A DNA stretch of 64,000 bases from Hyalella azteca (taxonomy: Eukaryota; Arthropoda; Malacostraca; Amphipoda; Hyalellidae): the NCBI RefSeq assembly GCF_000764305.2, contig NW_025947338.1:1-64000 (forward strand). The letters are read 5' to 3'. The translations under genes were made by a program, and so were the position numbers. This document shows, one piece after another, positions 47,235-60,524 of this stretch. A model generated the notes under the pieces. The model ran no database searches, was not told the DNA's origin, and saw nothing but the letters and a program-made list of their open reading frames with translations. Positions within the stretch are counted from its first letter, which is position 1. Each line of letters begins with the position of its first letter.

Positions 47235-50200
47235 AAAAGTGGAAAGAACCGCCGTCGCTGCACTGATTCGGCACAATGGTTGTCGGTGCCTTACCTGCCG
47301 GCAAAATAGAACAGGACGTAAGGCTCTTTTTAGCAAAGCTTTTGTAGCGTTAAATACAAGAGGCCATGCAGCGCAGCCATGGATATGTGAGAAAAGAAAC
47401 GTGGTTTCTTTAAATTAGAGCGGCCCTTAGAACAGAGAGACTATAGTTTTTTGAAGAGTCAAGTTGGGCAACCTTTTCCAGGTGCTCAGGGAATTACAAT
47501 GAGCATTAAATGGTCCACAATCCCTAAAACCTTCAGAATCGTTTAAATTCTGAAATGCTACTTCATTCTATAGAATTAATTAAATGTTTTAGGATTAATT
47601 TTTCGCTCGGAGTTTCGGTGAGTTACGATTCAGATTGACTGAAAATTTGCGAAGAAATTCGCATTTTGAATAGCTGGTCTTATGTAAAACCAAACTGCAT
47701 TTGGAGAAAAAATCGCGGTTAAAGTTTGAAGGCTAAATTCCAGAAGGTGGTCAAATTTAATTTTCCTATAGGTTTAAAATCAGCATTTTACAATTAAAAG
47801 GAAATATTTTGATACTGTAGTTAATTTACGAGAGACAAATAAAATCAAACAAGTGTGATGATAAAACATCAAAACAAAAAATCTAATTTTTTAGTGTACC
47901 AAAATACTTGAAAGTAATTTAGTTTGTTTGATTGGTGCGTATTTTGTCATTAGCATATTGAAGATACCAGATTCCTGAGTCAAGTCATTCGTTTAGTGAT
48001 GTTATTTGCATAAGCATCTTTGAAACTTAAGCTGCAGTGGTAATTAAGATCAGAATTTTTCGTTGAAATAACCCATACCAGTAACAAAAAATGGCTCAAG
48101 ATGGATTTAGTTTCTGATTGACTGGAAAATCCACAGAATAATCCAAGTCTCAATTCAAAATTTAACAATTCTCTACTCAAAACCATATTATCATGTCATG
48201 CTTTTTTCCTGGAACATGCTGCCGGAATGTCGAATTTTGTTCAGTCATTTGCATTTTTCTGTTACTTGTTTATTTCGTACAATTTCTGCCAAAATGGGCT
48301 GTCGATAGTAGAAATGTTTATTAAAACGCGAATTATCATTTTGTGGTTGAAATAACCTACAAAGAGAATCATTTTGTCTTCCTAATTTTTGTCGTCTGAT
48401 GCATTATAGCAGTTGTTACGAAGAATTTGAACTGCTAAAAATTGTACGCTCTCCATCGTGAGTGTTTTGGATATTCTACAATATTTAAAATTGTATAAAT
48501 ACAATACAATTTTTTTCTTTTTTTGCCAACACTAAAATATCAGTAAAATATGTTATTTCGCGTCATTTTTGTTCGTAATGCTACCACTCGCGACGACGTT
48601 ACTGAAAATTATTCAATGTTTAACTAAAACGAATATAGTCTGAATAATTCGACAAAAGTAGTGCATCCGAATTGCGACTTCCGGTCCTCCGCCAACGTCT
48701 ATTACTTCAATTAGATGAATTTGTGAACGAAGACAGCGTTTCTTCTACAAGTTTACTTCAAGACGTTAGCGACGGGGGGAGACTGAGTGGTCACTCGTGC
48801 GTGCTGCGCGTCCAAGCTGCTGGGTGGCCGACATCTTGCAGCTTCTAGAATACTTCTATTCATCAATCAAAACACATAGATTTTTCACCATAACCGATAT
48901 TTAAAGTATAGAACATTTTCCGTATAATGTTAGTTCTCAATTGTTGCAATAAATAGCTATCAAACCTATATATTCGCTACGTGGTACCAGAAAATTCCAG
49001 GAACTATTGTTGAAGTTTTACGTATTTTGGTAGCTCATACTGTCTACATAGACTACATACTGAAAAAACGTTCAATTAAGCGAATATGCATGAAGAATTT
49101 TGGACCTCTTATACAACATCAAAAGTTTATTTGTTTCTCTTTTTTCAGCTTAACCTGCAAAAAAAATTAATTATGCAATTATTGATTAGTTAAATCGAAG
49201 TTTTACATTGAATTAAAGAAAAGATTCGATGTTGTTTCATATACAACATATTCGTAGAAACAACACAATTAAATCCACCGCAGAGGAAAATTGCAGAGTT
49301 TATATTACCGCGGAAAGTAACATAAGCATATAATTAATCACTATCAAACGCTGCCAAATGTTTGAACTGATATCATGAACCACTCGATCGTCCTACAAAT
49401 GGAAATCAATACTGGAATCATGAAATAATAAAATGGATACAGACTAACAGAAAATATTTAAGGCAGAGTTTATTTACTTTCAGACTTCAAAATAGTTGTT
49501 CATTCTACCATTACCGTATAAATGTTTGATAGCATCTCTTAGAAAATTTTAACGTAACTTAAAAATCATTCAGTGAAATATCCTGAGTAAATTTCACGTT
49601 CCTGTTTCAGATTTTAATTGTCCGGCCGAAACTTTTGTCTCTCCAAGATTGCGTTCACTGGCACAGAACAGACCGAGACCGTCTTCAAGAGTGCAAGAAT
49701 ATTCATTTCACGGAGCGTGCCCTGAGAAAATGGGATAAGAGCGATCAAAGTCTCCTTTCATAAAGACTTTTAAGAAATTCTCTTTAATTGTTTTAATTGT
49801 ACCTTGATCAGAAATAATTAATCCCATGTTCATCAAAGAAAATACGCTGAACATTTGTGTGCTGAAAGATTTGTTCGAACAGGCAATTCGTAGAATTTTC
49901 GAAATAGGATATTTTCTTAATAACAATTAACGCGCTGTGCGTGAGGTCTTCATTAGACATAAATGAATAATAATATTCTGTTTCTTATTATTGGCGCACA
50001 TTCAAGAGGCACATTTGTCACCTTATCTGGGCAAGACATTAATTACAGATAATTACAGATAGTATATTACAAATTACTGAATTTCAGTTCATTGAAACGC
50101 CTTCAGGGATGTTTGAACTAGACGATTCTATAGGTCGGAAAAGAGTAGTAGTCACCTAATTAATTTATGATTCAGCTGTTCACCAACTTCATATACTGTG

Positions 50201-51160
50201 GATGTAATATTTATTGCCAAATCGGAAAGTGTGTGAGTGGTGAACTATGCGATGCTGCTACAAGATTTTGGTGACGCTTCACGCCAGGAAATATTATTAC
50301 GCTCTTTGCTGTATTGGATGAGAAATGTTGCATTGATATACGCATAAACTAGTTAAAATAACTCAAGCGTGAAGGATATACGTGTACATGAAAGTCTTAT
50401 CAATAATTAATTTATATATTCTATTATTAATTAATTATATAAAAAATAAATATATATTATTAAATAATAAAATTAGCTTGTAATTATATTTTCAGTGAGG
50501 AAAACTAAATTTTTGAAGTCCTGATGTGAAAATATGGAAGTGAATCTTGAAGTTAGCTGTTATATACTTTCCTATCAAAAGGCTGCCTCATTATTTGAGG
50601 CAAGTTCAGACGATTTTTGCTTTATTAATAGCAACGTTTCAATTATAAAAACTTTCTCATTGCGACCTCGAAATTTTCTATTTGTTTCCAAAACTTTGTT
50701 AATCGACTTTTTCACAAACCTATAGTCCCGCTGATGACTTGCATCGGGCAATAATGCTGTGGTTTGATGATGTGTATTGAATGTTGACAACCGAGTTCTT
50801 TCGGATTATAGCACAACAACTGAAATTGATTGACGAACACTACATCTGTTGAACGAGCGTTCTTCATGAATTCATTTCAGTGTTTTTCGTCTACTAAAAA
50901 TTTGTCTAGAAAAGCATATGTTATATGATATACTATAATATTGTTATTGTGTAAAACTTGTTTGGTGATTTTTAAGTCATCCAGTCTAATAATTAGGTTA
51001 GCATTAATTTTTTCCCATTTTAAGAGCTAAAACCCTGGAATATATTTCATTTTATGCCAGGGAATTATTTTGACCCTCTCAGTTGGTACGCTCAGTGGCA
51101 TGTCAAAGTGGCAGCCGCTGGATAACCTGTGGCAACAATTCAGTGACGGTGGCTCGGGTG
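47235..51160. other. Non-coding AT-rich interval
   Basis: No supportable gene. Modestly GC-richer patches lie at 48760-48850 and 49620-49700. An AT-only stretch with TATATATTATTAAATAATAA lies around 50400-50480. Confidence 0.5.
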
Positions 51161-51161
51161 N
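51161..51161. other. Single N: probable contig join
   Basis: Isolated N inside GGCTCGGGTG-N-GTGCTGCACTG. No duplicated flank was found here, so an ordinary short gap or an ambiguous base is possible. Confidence 0.5.
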
Positions 51162-51599
51162 GTGCTGCACTGAAGAAAATATGCGTTTATTATGGTCTTG
51201 GTCTTATAGGCATATATCATAACTTTGGTCCTGATTCATACTTTTTTGTATTGACGTCGCAAATTTAGCGTTTCATATGACCTCAATTTCGAAAAAATTA
51301 ACTGGAAATTTGAGTGAGTTGCTTTTTATGTTATTTTATATTCTTAAATAAATTGCAAAAATTTAATACACAGTACACTTGAATGAGGTGAAACAAAGGT
51401 ATAATTTTTAATAATTCACCTTCGCAAATGAAGGCTCATATAATAATGAATATTTTATAAATTTATTAAATTGCATGGGCGCTTAAATTTTATCGAACGA
51501 AAAAATCTCGAAATAATTTGTTAGCATCGTCGTTGACTTTTTAATTATTACATTATATTATGTTCATTGCCTTAAAACGATAGTCATGGACTGTTTAAA

Positions 51600-52235
51600 C
51601 TTCAGTTCTCTGACTAGCAGTCAGTTGGAGGTATTTGACTGAACATCCGTTATGATTCCGTGACTGGCTATTACTAACAGCTTTTTAATTAACTGGATAT
51701 CAGATATAATTTTTTAATGTATATCATTTACAGTTCTTTTGATTGGATTTCCTTTATAATTCTTCAACTCATTATCAGTTTTTTTTTTTTGACTAGATAT
51801 CAGCTGCAGTTTTTTGACAGGATATAAAAAATATTACAGATCTTCGACTGGATTTTAGTCATAATTATTTCTCTGGATATCAGTCGTTAGTTATATTTCT
51901 TAAACTGAATTTTAATTAAAACTCTTAATAGTATATCAGTCATATTTCATTAACTGGATATCAATTACAGTTCTTTGACTGGATTTTATTATAATTATTT
52001 CATTAGATATCAGTTATATGACTTCGACTGGCTATAAGAAAAAGCTCTTTGACTATATATTAGTAAGAGCTCTCTGATTGGACATCAGTTACAGTTCATT
52101 GACTGGACTACAGTTGCAGTTCATTGACTGGACATCAGTTGCAGTTCATTGACTGGACATCAGTTGCAGTTCATTGACTGGACATCAGTTGCAGTTCATT
52201 GAATTGAAGTTACAGTTCTTTGACTGGATATCAGA
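51600..52235 (+). repeat. Degenerate tandem array resolving to 25-bp units
   Basis: From about 51600 diverged units of the type CTGGATATCAGTTACAGTTC / TTTGACTGGAT recur at roughly 25-60 bp. At the right end they become regular: CAGTTCATTGACTGGAC starts at 52092, 52117, 52142, 52167 and 52192, exactly 25 bp apart. The gradient from diverged to identical units implies recent expansion at the right edge. Confidence 0.9.
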
Positions 52236-54804
52236 CGGTCCGGCGCGGGTTCGGCTTTAATGAATCAAATACATTCCTCTCTCAATGCCCTCTGATCAAT
52301 ACTTAAGCCAATCTTCAGTTAATCTAAAAGTCAATTAAAGACAGTCTCGCGCGGACGATGTTTTTAGGACTTGACTTGAGAAGCCGTAGAGCTGCTTATG
52401 GTTCACCTTATATTAAGAAGAAAGAACAAACAAAAGCCGTTAACGAACTTCTGGCGTACAAAGCACGTGGTAGCTTCGGCAGCAATGCGCTCAGCTAAAG
52501 GATTATGAGGTGAAGCTCGTCCCAGTAATGGCCTTCCCCTACCTAAGGATCTGGTCGGAAGTTCCTCCCTGGAGTGTCTTTCTTATTCGCTCTTATTTAA
52601 CTAACAAAAGCTTATTGAAGCCTCAGATCGACGAGTGACCGGAACGCCTCTGGAATGTCCATTTAATGTCCGTCGTCTGGAAACTGAGTTAAACGAAGGG
52701 AAAACTGTAGAGTAATCGATCATAGGTCCTCGCAATGTTTTTTTTATTTAATATTTTCAAACTACTGCATGAATTCTATATACGTAGAATGAATATTCGT
52801 TAATTATTGTCATTACATGAAATATAGTTGTTGATGAACCTTGTCATCGACGTTGGTTCTTGTAATTTTCCTTACTAAGTATGAAGTACAACATGCACAA
52901 GCAACAATAATGGGTTCAAGCCCCCTGTTGCAGATGCTGTATACCCGAAAAATTTATTCTAATTTTGCTTTTCCTCAAACCAAGCTAGGCGACTTTTCGA
53001 ATTTATATAATTTCAAACCAGGCCCGTCAGCAACTTTTCTGAAACGGAGATACTATTTAGCATGTCCAGTCGATATGCTTCAATTTCATTCTGAGTTAAG
53101 CATCTCATCATGTCGTATTTTCCAGTATTTATTTGCAATATCTGTGAAAATAGTCATATTTTTCGGAGGCTATACCAGTGAAAAAAAAATTACATAAATG
53201 AAGTTGCTTAAGATTGACTTGTAAGCCGCTACAGTTTCTCGCTTTACGCGGATACTGAAAAAAATCACTGACAGACTCGAATCAAATATTTACATTTCAT
53301 CGAAAGATCCTATTTTGGTTATTTATTTATTGCGCTCTCTAAAATAGTTAGTGACTTTTTCAAGACAAATGTATGACAAGAAAGACGATTTTGCAATACG
53401 TATGCGATGTTTTTTTTTGCACACCGTGTTATGTTGATGTTATGATCAATGGTCGCGGAGCAGGAGTACAGAGACTCTAGAATGGATCGCCAGCAGCTTA
53501 TCTGCAAAGTTTACGTGTCTCCGAAGTCTGTGGTTTCTTTAAAAGCAGTTAGCATCAACACTCTAAGTGCAGAAAACTATAAAAAGATTTTGTTCCGGTG
53601 CAGCCAGTGTTTACGAATTGATCAGTGGGATTTCAACGGTATAATATTTCTGCATTTTGTTTCACCCGCAAAATATTCCACTTGAATTTCGTGTTCCTTC
53701 AACCGTCATCCATTTCATCTAATTTATTCTTCCGCAACTTTTCGAAAGAATGAGACCCCCGAATCACAAGTGACACGAATAATTGTCAATATCTCTACAT
53801 TCTGTAACATTTTTTCATTCATTCACCCTATATTTTACTTTTCATACAATACAAATTAATTTTTCTTTGCGCATTGACACTTAATAAATTTTGTTCCTTA
53901 GTGTGAAAGTTCCTTCAAATTTAGAACAACATTACCCAATTATTATGTACTTACATCAGTGAAGAAGAGCCCGTGTCTTCACTTTTGGTTTTAAGCTGAA
54001 ATTCAAGCTCAAGACCACTTCCTGTTAGAGCCAACGTAGAAAAGCTGCACAAGTGTTTCTTTCAACGGCCAGGCTATTTTTTAGCTGGGCTCACCAAAAA
54101 CAAGGCGTTATCAGCACAGGCCTAGAGTGTCGGCAGGTCTAATCATCGGGTTTGTTTTCGTTCGTGCCGAGCCAAGGCACGGCATTTTTTCCTCGGCTTA
54201 TAAAACTAAAATATAAGGGTTAGAAATTATTGACAGTTTTCAGTTGATTTATTAGACTTAATTTTATTATTTCAAAACTTCAGTAGTAACGATTGAACAG
54301 AAAATTTCACTATAAAGCTCCCAATATCAAATCCCGAGAAAAAATTGAAAGGAAAAATCTGGGAAGCTGCCCACCTTTAATATAAAAAATAATTAATACA
54401 ATTTGCAAGTGCAATTTTGAAAGCAGGAATCATACCATAGAGAAATGAAATCCGACATAGAAAATCTAATTTTATTGCTACTTTTCCTTTCTTGGTGTAA
54501 GTTAGTATATACCTATACTCTAGATTCTCCGGTATATGTAATACTGTACTTAAAAGATAAGATTTCTATTTATTTAAGATCTGCCAATCAACATATTTAG
54601 GAAGGCAACGGATTTTTTAGCTTTCATTCATTAATTATTTGTACGCGAAAACCAACCTTTTCTTCATTTGTAGTGATAATCACAATGTCTGGAGCTTCGC
54701 GTATTGATATTTGATTTAAGATTTGCTTGCATAACTCAGCATTTATTTTCGCTTCTATTTTCTATCTTTTTCTGAAAGCGAAAAGGGCCTTTACATAACA
54801 GCGA
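52236..54804. other. Non-coding interval
   Basis: No gene recognised. The GC-richer stretch 52240-52640 has no long frame. Frames of 118 codons (52841-53197) and 78 codons (53449-53685) show no motif or convincing splice framing. Confidence 0.45.
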
Positions 54805-55060
54805 AGACCGAAGACGCGGGCGCACTTGACGCGGGGTAACTCAAGAGGTTTGGACGGCTTCCGGTTACAGGGAGGCATGAGGGCTGAGTGAAGGGGAGAC
54901 CCTAACAATAATTGGCACAACGGCTGCCGTCAATGCGGGTGCCCTGCTGCTGTGCCCACTCGAATTCCACTGGCGTGTGGCGAAGTAATTAGCCATTTGT
55001 TGGCTTGCATGACGTGAAACTGGCATTCTGGGGCACAGGTTCAGCGCCATGGGATGCTTG
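54805..55060. other. GC-richer island, unassigned
   Basis: About 250 bp of higher GC (GACGCGGGCGCACTTGACGC and following) in AT-rich surroundings, with open frames on the minus strand but no recognisable product. It could be a regulatory element or an exon of an unrecognised gene. Confidence 0.35.
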
Positions 55061-55138
55061 TAACTAACATACGAGTTTACCAGTTATCCCTGTTTTCATA
55101 AACTGGACTTTTGTTCAATACTTGAAGTTGTATCGGCT

Positions 55139-57139
55139 CCTGTTCTAAATTTAATTTCAGGTTGATTACTGTGGGAAATTTTTCCCACCATTGTTAATTT
55201 TCGTTCTTAGTTGATTTTGAAATATTAGTTATTTTGAAATATTACTTATTTTGAAATATTAGTTAGTTTAGTTTCGTAGTTTTAGTAGGTAGCAGTTTCA
55301 ACTAGGGTAGGGATTCCTTTATCAGCATCCACACGTTTCAGACAGCAAACCTCGTGCGTCAAAACCTCATTCATTTAAAGAGCCATAGTTGAATCAAAAT
55401 ATAAATTATCAATTATATACTTCTGGACCAATTACTCCTAGACTTCAGCCAGCACATCAGCAGGAGTGTCATAAGTTCTAAACTTCTTCCTGTCTGCCTT
55501 TTCACTATCATTTTGTTAATGTGAATTTTGCTTTTTTCATAATTTTAAGTCGCTCTTAAATCATTTTTTCGATGGTACTCTCGACAAATTAATGTTCAAT
55601 TATTATTATCTCAGGTGTCGTCTTACCTGTAAACGTGATCTCCAATGTTGGCAAAAAAAAAACAGTTTCCTCAGCTTTGACCAACGTTTCCAAATCTTTA
55701 TTCCTTAATTCCTTCTTCATTCCAACGTCAAGCCTTCAACTGTCCTTTTCTAGTTTTCCGTCTAGAGTCGCTTCCTCCTACTGATATCTTCTATATTTCT
55801 AAATTGCCACCTTCTAACAGCAGTAGCACTATGAGGCATCAAATTCTTGGTTTGTAAATCTTGTACTTCATTCCTTTGTCAATATTTGAGTCATATTCGG
55901 GATTGTCATTTTTTCCTAGAAATATCCCGTCTGTTTGTTATATTACTTAATTTTTTCTTTACAGTATATCGTCAAATCATGGACTCGCCATTGTAACGCA
56001 TATGAGGATTTTTTTATTGGACGCCATATTTGCTACGTTCTCCTTTACCGCAAGATTGCAAGCTCTCCGTCCATTATATACTCCAATTTATAAACCTCGA
56101 ATTCAGCCTCCTTATACAACTGGCCCGATCATGGCCAGTTGCACTTTCCTATCTTCAATTTGAATAAATATCATCTGAATCTATCCCTGTTTTATTTTGT
56201 CTGATTGTGCGAGTCAATCATAATTACGCACATTACTTCGAAGGTCTGAACCGTTGATTTAAAAAATTTACTAAAACCGAAATGAATGATTTAATTTTTT
56301 TTTAAACGGGTAAGCTGCTAAACAAGGTCATCAAAATAAGTTTTTTATTTAATATTTTTGAACTACCATTTGACTTCCCTCGGACAAAATTGAGCAAGAA
56401 CTTCCTTCGGCTTTAGGTAATAGAACTGTTACGGGACAAAATGTTAATAAATAATCATTATATTGTTAAAAATATAACTCTTTTATTAACAGAACTTTGT
56501 CGGTCCAAATGTTACTACCCATTATATAGTCAAGAATCGTTGCAAGGCAAATCAATTATTCTTAGCCATATAATGGCTAAGAATCGTCCATTGTTCATTC
56601 AAGAATTTAATAAATAAATATAATATAATAATATCTATTATAATATAATAATAAATTTAATAGAGCCACATCTCTGGGGTGAGAAACATCTGGCCAAAAC
56701 ATAACTGCCATCAACATCAAGTATCTACTTGTTGTTGATGGCAGTTATGTTTTGGCGGACTAACAATGTTTGAGTTGAACTAAGTAAATACATAAAGATA
56801 TAAACATGGATACCATTCTAATGATGGACTACATGAAAACATTAATTACGAGAAACGATATTTAGGGAATTCAAGCTTGACAAAATCGCTCGCGTAACGA
56901 TGTTTCCAGATGTATATCCTTCCTCTGAGTTGAACTAAGTAATGACATAACGATATACACATAGATGCCAGTCTAATGATGGACTACATCAAAACATTAA
57001 TGACGAATAACAGTATTTAGGGAATTCAAGCTTGACAAAATCGCTCGTGCAACAATATTGGCGTGAGCAACCTTCCTCTTAGCCAAGTTATCATTGTCTT
57101 GTGAACAAGAGGGCTTCGAACAGCTAAAAGATCCATGGT
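55139..57139. repeat. 2-kb duplicated block, copy 1
   Basis: From GTTCTAAATTTAATTTCAGG to GAACAGCTAAAAGATCCATG this block is similar, by eye around 90 percent with many indels, to 57141-59262. It ends at the N at 57140. Shared landmarks include CAGCCAGCACATCAG, TCTATCCCTG/TCTTTCCTG and GGCTTCGAACAGC. No gene is recognised; the motif GTGGGAAATTTTTCCCAC at 55171-55188 is present only in this copy. Confidence 0.85.
56694..56755. repeat. Long hairpin: 28-bp arms, 6-bp loop
   Basis: CCAAAACATAACTGCCATCA... (56694-56721) is inverted at 56728-56755 with a single mismatch, leaving a 6-bp loop (TATCTA). The paired block near 58995-59035 carries only the right-hand arm (TTGATAGCAGTTATGCTTTGG), so the hairpin is specific to this copy. 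The size resembles a small miRNA-type stem, but near-perfect pairing and origin by local inverted duplication are simpler. Confidence 0.85.
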
Positions 57140-57140
57140 N
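57140..57140. other. Single N: probable contig join
   Basis: The N lies exactly between the end of copy 1 (homologous to 59262) and the start of copy 2 (homologous to about 55141), again placing a join at homology breakpoints. Confidence 0.8.
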
Positions 57141-59262
57141 CGGTTCTAAATTTAATTTCAGGTTGATTACTGTGGGAAATTTTTCCACCATTGTTAATTT
57201 TTGTTCTGAGTTGATTTTGAAATATTCGTTATTTTGAAATATTCGTTATTTTGAAATATTAGTTAGTTTAGTTTCGTAGTTTAAGTAGGTGGCAGTCCAA
57301 ATGGGGTCCAAAACCCCATTCATTTAGAGAGCCATAGTTGGATCAAAACATGAATTCTCATTTAATTTATTCACTTCTGGACCACTTACTCTTAGACTTC
57401 AGCCAGCACATCAGAAGGAGTGTCATAAGTTCTAAACATCTTCCAGTCTGCTTTTTACAACACTTCTCTTTAACTTCACTTCTTGTTTGTTTGTTTGTCT
57501 GTCTGCTACAAATCTTATAATCGATATTTAACACACTTCTACCTCTCCAATCGATCTGAAATTTTGCACACTTGTGTAAAGTTGGAGACAATGCATGAAT
57601 CAATTGAGAGCACAAATAATTTTGAAAAAATTATTTGTGATATCAAACAAATGAAAAAATAATAATTTCGTGTGCTACATAACTTATAATCGATTTTTAA
57701 CACACTTCTAACTGTCCAATCGATCTGAAATTTCGCACTCTCGCGTAAAGTCTGAGACAATGCATTTGTCAATTGACAGAATAAATAATTTAGAAAAATT
57801 TTACATTTATTTTAAAAATTAAATTAAAAATTAATTTTTAATATTTCATAATGAAATTAGAAATTCATTGTACATGTGCAATGCCGGAGACACTGGATTC
57901 TTTTAAAGTGTTGTCTTTGATAAGTAATTTTTAAACGCATATTATATTCACTATCATTTTGTTGGTATGAATGTTGCTTTATCTCACAATTCTATTTACG
58001 CTCTGAAAATGACAATTACTATTATCCTCTAGACAAATCAATGTTCAATCATTAGTATCTCAAGTGTCAACTTACATGTAAACGTGATCTCCAACGTTGG
58101 CAAAGGAACCAGTTTCATCAGTTATGAACAACGTTTCCACATCTATTTCTTCAATTTTCCAGCGCCTAGTCTTCAACTGTCCTCTTTAATTTTTTCGTCT
58201 AGAGTTCCTTTCCTACTGATTTCTTCCATATTTCTAAATTGCCACTTTCTAACAGTAGTAGCACTATAAGGTGCATCAAATTCTTAGGTTTGTCAATCTT
58301 GTAATTCATTCCTTTGTCAACAATTGAGCCATATGCGTGATTGTCAGTCATTCGTTTAAATATCCCGTCTATTGGTTAAATTTAATAATTTGTTCTTTAC
58401 AGTATATCATCATGTCATGGATTTGCCATTGTAACGCATTCGAGGATTTTTTACTACATGCCATATTTTGCTACGTTCTCTTATACCGCAAGATTGAAAC
58501 CGCCTCGATCGTCCATACTGCTTATATTTACTCAAGTTTATAAAAACGCGTATTCAGCCTCCTCAATTAAATAACTGGCCCGATCAACGCCAGTTTCACT
58601 TTCCTATAATCAATTTGAATAATTATCATCTGAATCTTTCCTGTTTTATTTTGTCTGATTGCCTGAGTCAATCATAATTACACACATTACTTCGAAGGTC
58701 TGAACCGTTGATTTAAAAAAAAATTGAGCAAGAACTTCCTTCGGCTTTAGGTAGTAGAACTTTATTGGTACAAAATGTTAATAATCATTATATTGTTAAA
58801 ACTATAACTTTTTATTAATAGAACTATGTCGGTCCAAATGTTACTAATCATTATACAGTTAAGAATCGCTGCAAGGAATAGCCATTATTCTTAGCAATAT
58901 AATGGTTAAGAATCGTCCATTATTCATTCTTGAAGCCGAATAATAAACGCTGCCATGAATTTGATAGGGCCACATCTCTGGGGTCAAAATCGGATATATA
59001 TCCTTGATGTTGATAGCAGTTATGCTTTGGCAGCCAAACAACGTTAGAGGTGAACTAAGTAATGACATAACCATATACACATATGTAGATACCATTCTAG
59101 TGATGGACTACATGAAAACATTAATGACGAGAAAGAGTATTTAGGGAATTTAAGCTTGACAAAATCGCTCGCGCAGCAATTTTGCGTGAGCAACCTTCCT
59201 CTTAGCCAAGTTATCATTGTCTTGTGAACAAGAGGGCTTCGAACAGCTAAAAGATCCATGGT
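57141..59262. repeat. 2-kb duplicated block, copy 2
   Basis: Homologous to 55139-57139 with a roughly 480-bp insertion at about 57460-57945. Unique non-duplicated sequence resumes after 59262. Open frames within it (up to 84 codons) are not conserved in the other copy as intact frames, so none is called. Confidence 0.85.
57505..57800. repeat. 169-bp tandem dimer within the insertion
   Basis: GCTACA...CTTATAATCGAT followed by TTAACACACTTCTA and CCAATCGATCTGAAATTT occurs at 57505 and again at 57674. It is preceded by a TTTGTTTGTTTGTCTGTCTG run. This material is absent from the 55139-57139 block and is the main difference between the two. Confidence 0.8.
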
Positions 59263-60276
59263 TGTTCCAAACGAAACGTAATGACCAATTTAGGGTTGTT
59301 TTGGAGAGGTAAAGTGACACGTGCAAACGATTTAAATGCGTCGCTCGCCAGACCTGCAAGGTGCTCTTTGAGGGATCGTTCGAACAGACGCAGAGTTGCG
59401 ACATTTCTGGTACGGCAGTTTTACCGAAAATTGACTTCGTTTAATAAACTTTATTTCTTGTTATTCAAATAGAAATAGGTACCTTCTCTTTCGAATTCTC
59501 ATTCATGTTCAATTTTATTCTCTGCAAGGGGTTAAAATTTTTTATTCATACCAGGAATTGCCGTGCGGGATGCATTCAACGAATTGCGCACTTTAACAAG
59601 CTTCGAATTCTATAACGAAAAAATTTATCGTAATGCTAGTAATGAAAATTGTTCCTCGATCTGTAGATGCACTTTGTTTTATTGAACGGTTTTGTTTTAA
59701 GACGGCTATTCATGCAATTATAGATTGAAAATTTATTTCAAAGATTTTTCCGTACTGAATTTTTGTATACCGTAAATTATATTCACAATTTTTAGTCCCT
59801 CCCAAGGCATCGCTGCTCATATTATTGCATGAAATTGTTCTTAAGATTCAGTCGAAGCCTTTCAACATGAATACAGTAGAAGAGGACGCCAAAAAAGGAA
59901 GAAATAGACCTGTTTAGATTCGTCCAATCTTTTCGCTCAAACTTGTTTTTTTTAATTCTATTTTTCAATTGTTAATTTGCACGTTATAGATTTTAAAAAA
60001 TGGAAAAATCGTCAATTTTTCAGTTATTCTACTCAGTGATATTTTATTCAGAAGATCTTGCGCAATTGTCCACGTCTAATTTCTACCTAGGAAATTAAAT
60101 TGAACGTTGTGGCCGTTTTTTTATAATTAACAACATCAATTGGTTGGAAATTTTTTGATCAATTCATCTCTGTTTTCGTCGTGGCACTTGAAACAAAGAT
60201 AAAAAGTCTTAGATTATTATTTTTAATATTAACAATCTAAAGAAACCCTGTAACAAGCTCTTTGTTCCATTTTAAG
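59263..60276. other. Non-coding interval
   Basis: No gene recognised; a 63-codon plus-strand frame at 59281-59472 has no motif. The sequence becomes AT-rich towards 60270, where a pyrimidine-rich tract precedes the candidate exon. Confidence 0.45.
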
Positions 60277-60524
60277 AAGTGAAGAACTGGAAATTGGAGC
60301 TAAGAAGTCGCTGTGCATGTGTTAACATGCAGGGTGCAACACGTGTTCGTCAGGTAACATGCCAGATCCCTTCATTAGGTCGCAATGTCCCCGAGACACC
60401 AAAACAGACTACGTATAAATGCCCCACTAAACAGACCCTTGAGGACAGTGTTGTTCCAGAACTTCTGGTCGTAGACGACGAAACAAATTGTAAAGTGGAG
60501 CGTGTTTTCTCTCAATGTCATGCA
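60277..60524 (+). CDS. Candidate internal exon, cysteine-rich, unassigned
   Basis: The 248-bp segment lies between an acceptor-like TTTGTTCCATTTTAAG (AG at 60275-60276) and a donor-like GCA/GTGAGA (GT at 60525). The frame is open for 82 codons and closed by a stop just upstream, as expected for an exon. It encodes six cysteines. The N-terminal part, W...RCACVNMQGATRVRQVTC, has the tryptophan, Gly, Arg and Cys spacing of a thrombospondin type-1 repeat, but only loosely. No start ATG belongs to it, so it would need upstream exons. An alternative donor (CAG/GTAACA) exists near 60354. Both the exon call and the TSP1 resemblance are tentative. Confidence 0.3.

Noticed and set aside
52910..52925. 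GGGTTCAAGCCCCC, a good Pol III B-box match
   Set aside because: No A box or cloverleaf could be found at suitable spacing upstream, so no tRNA or SINE is called.
55170..55188. TGTGGGAA and TTCCCAC in inverted orientation (possible paired Su(H) site)
   Set aside because: Only 4 bp separates the two cores, far less than the roughly 15-17 bp of known Su(H) paired sites, and the homologous block at 57172 has lost the second core.
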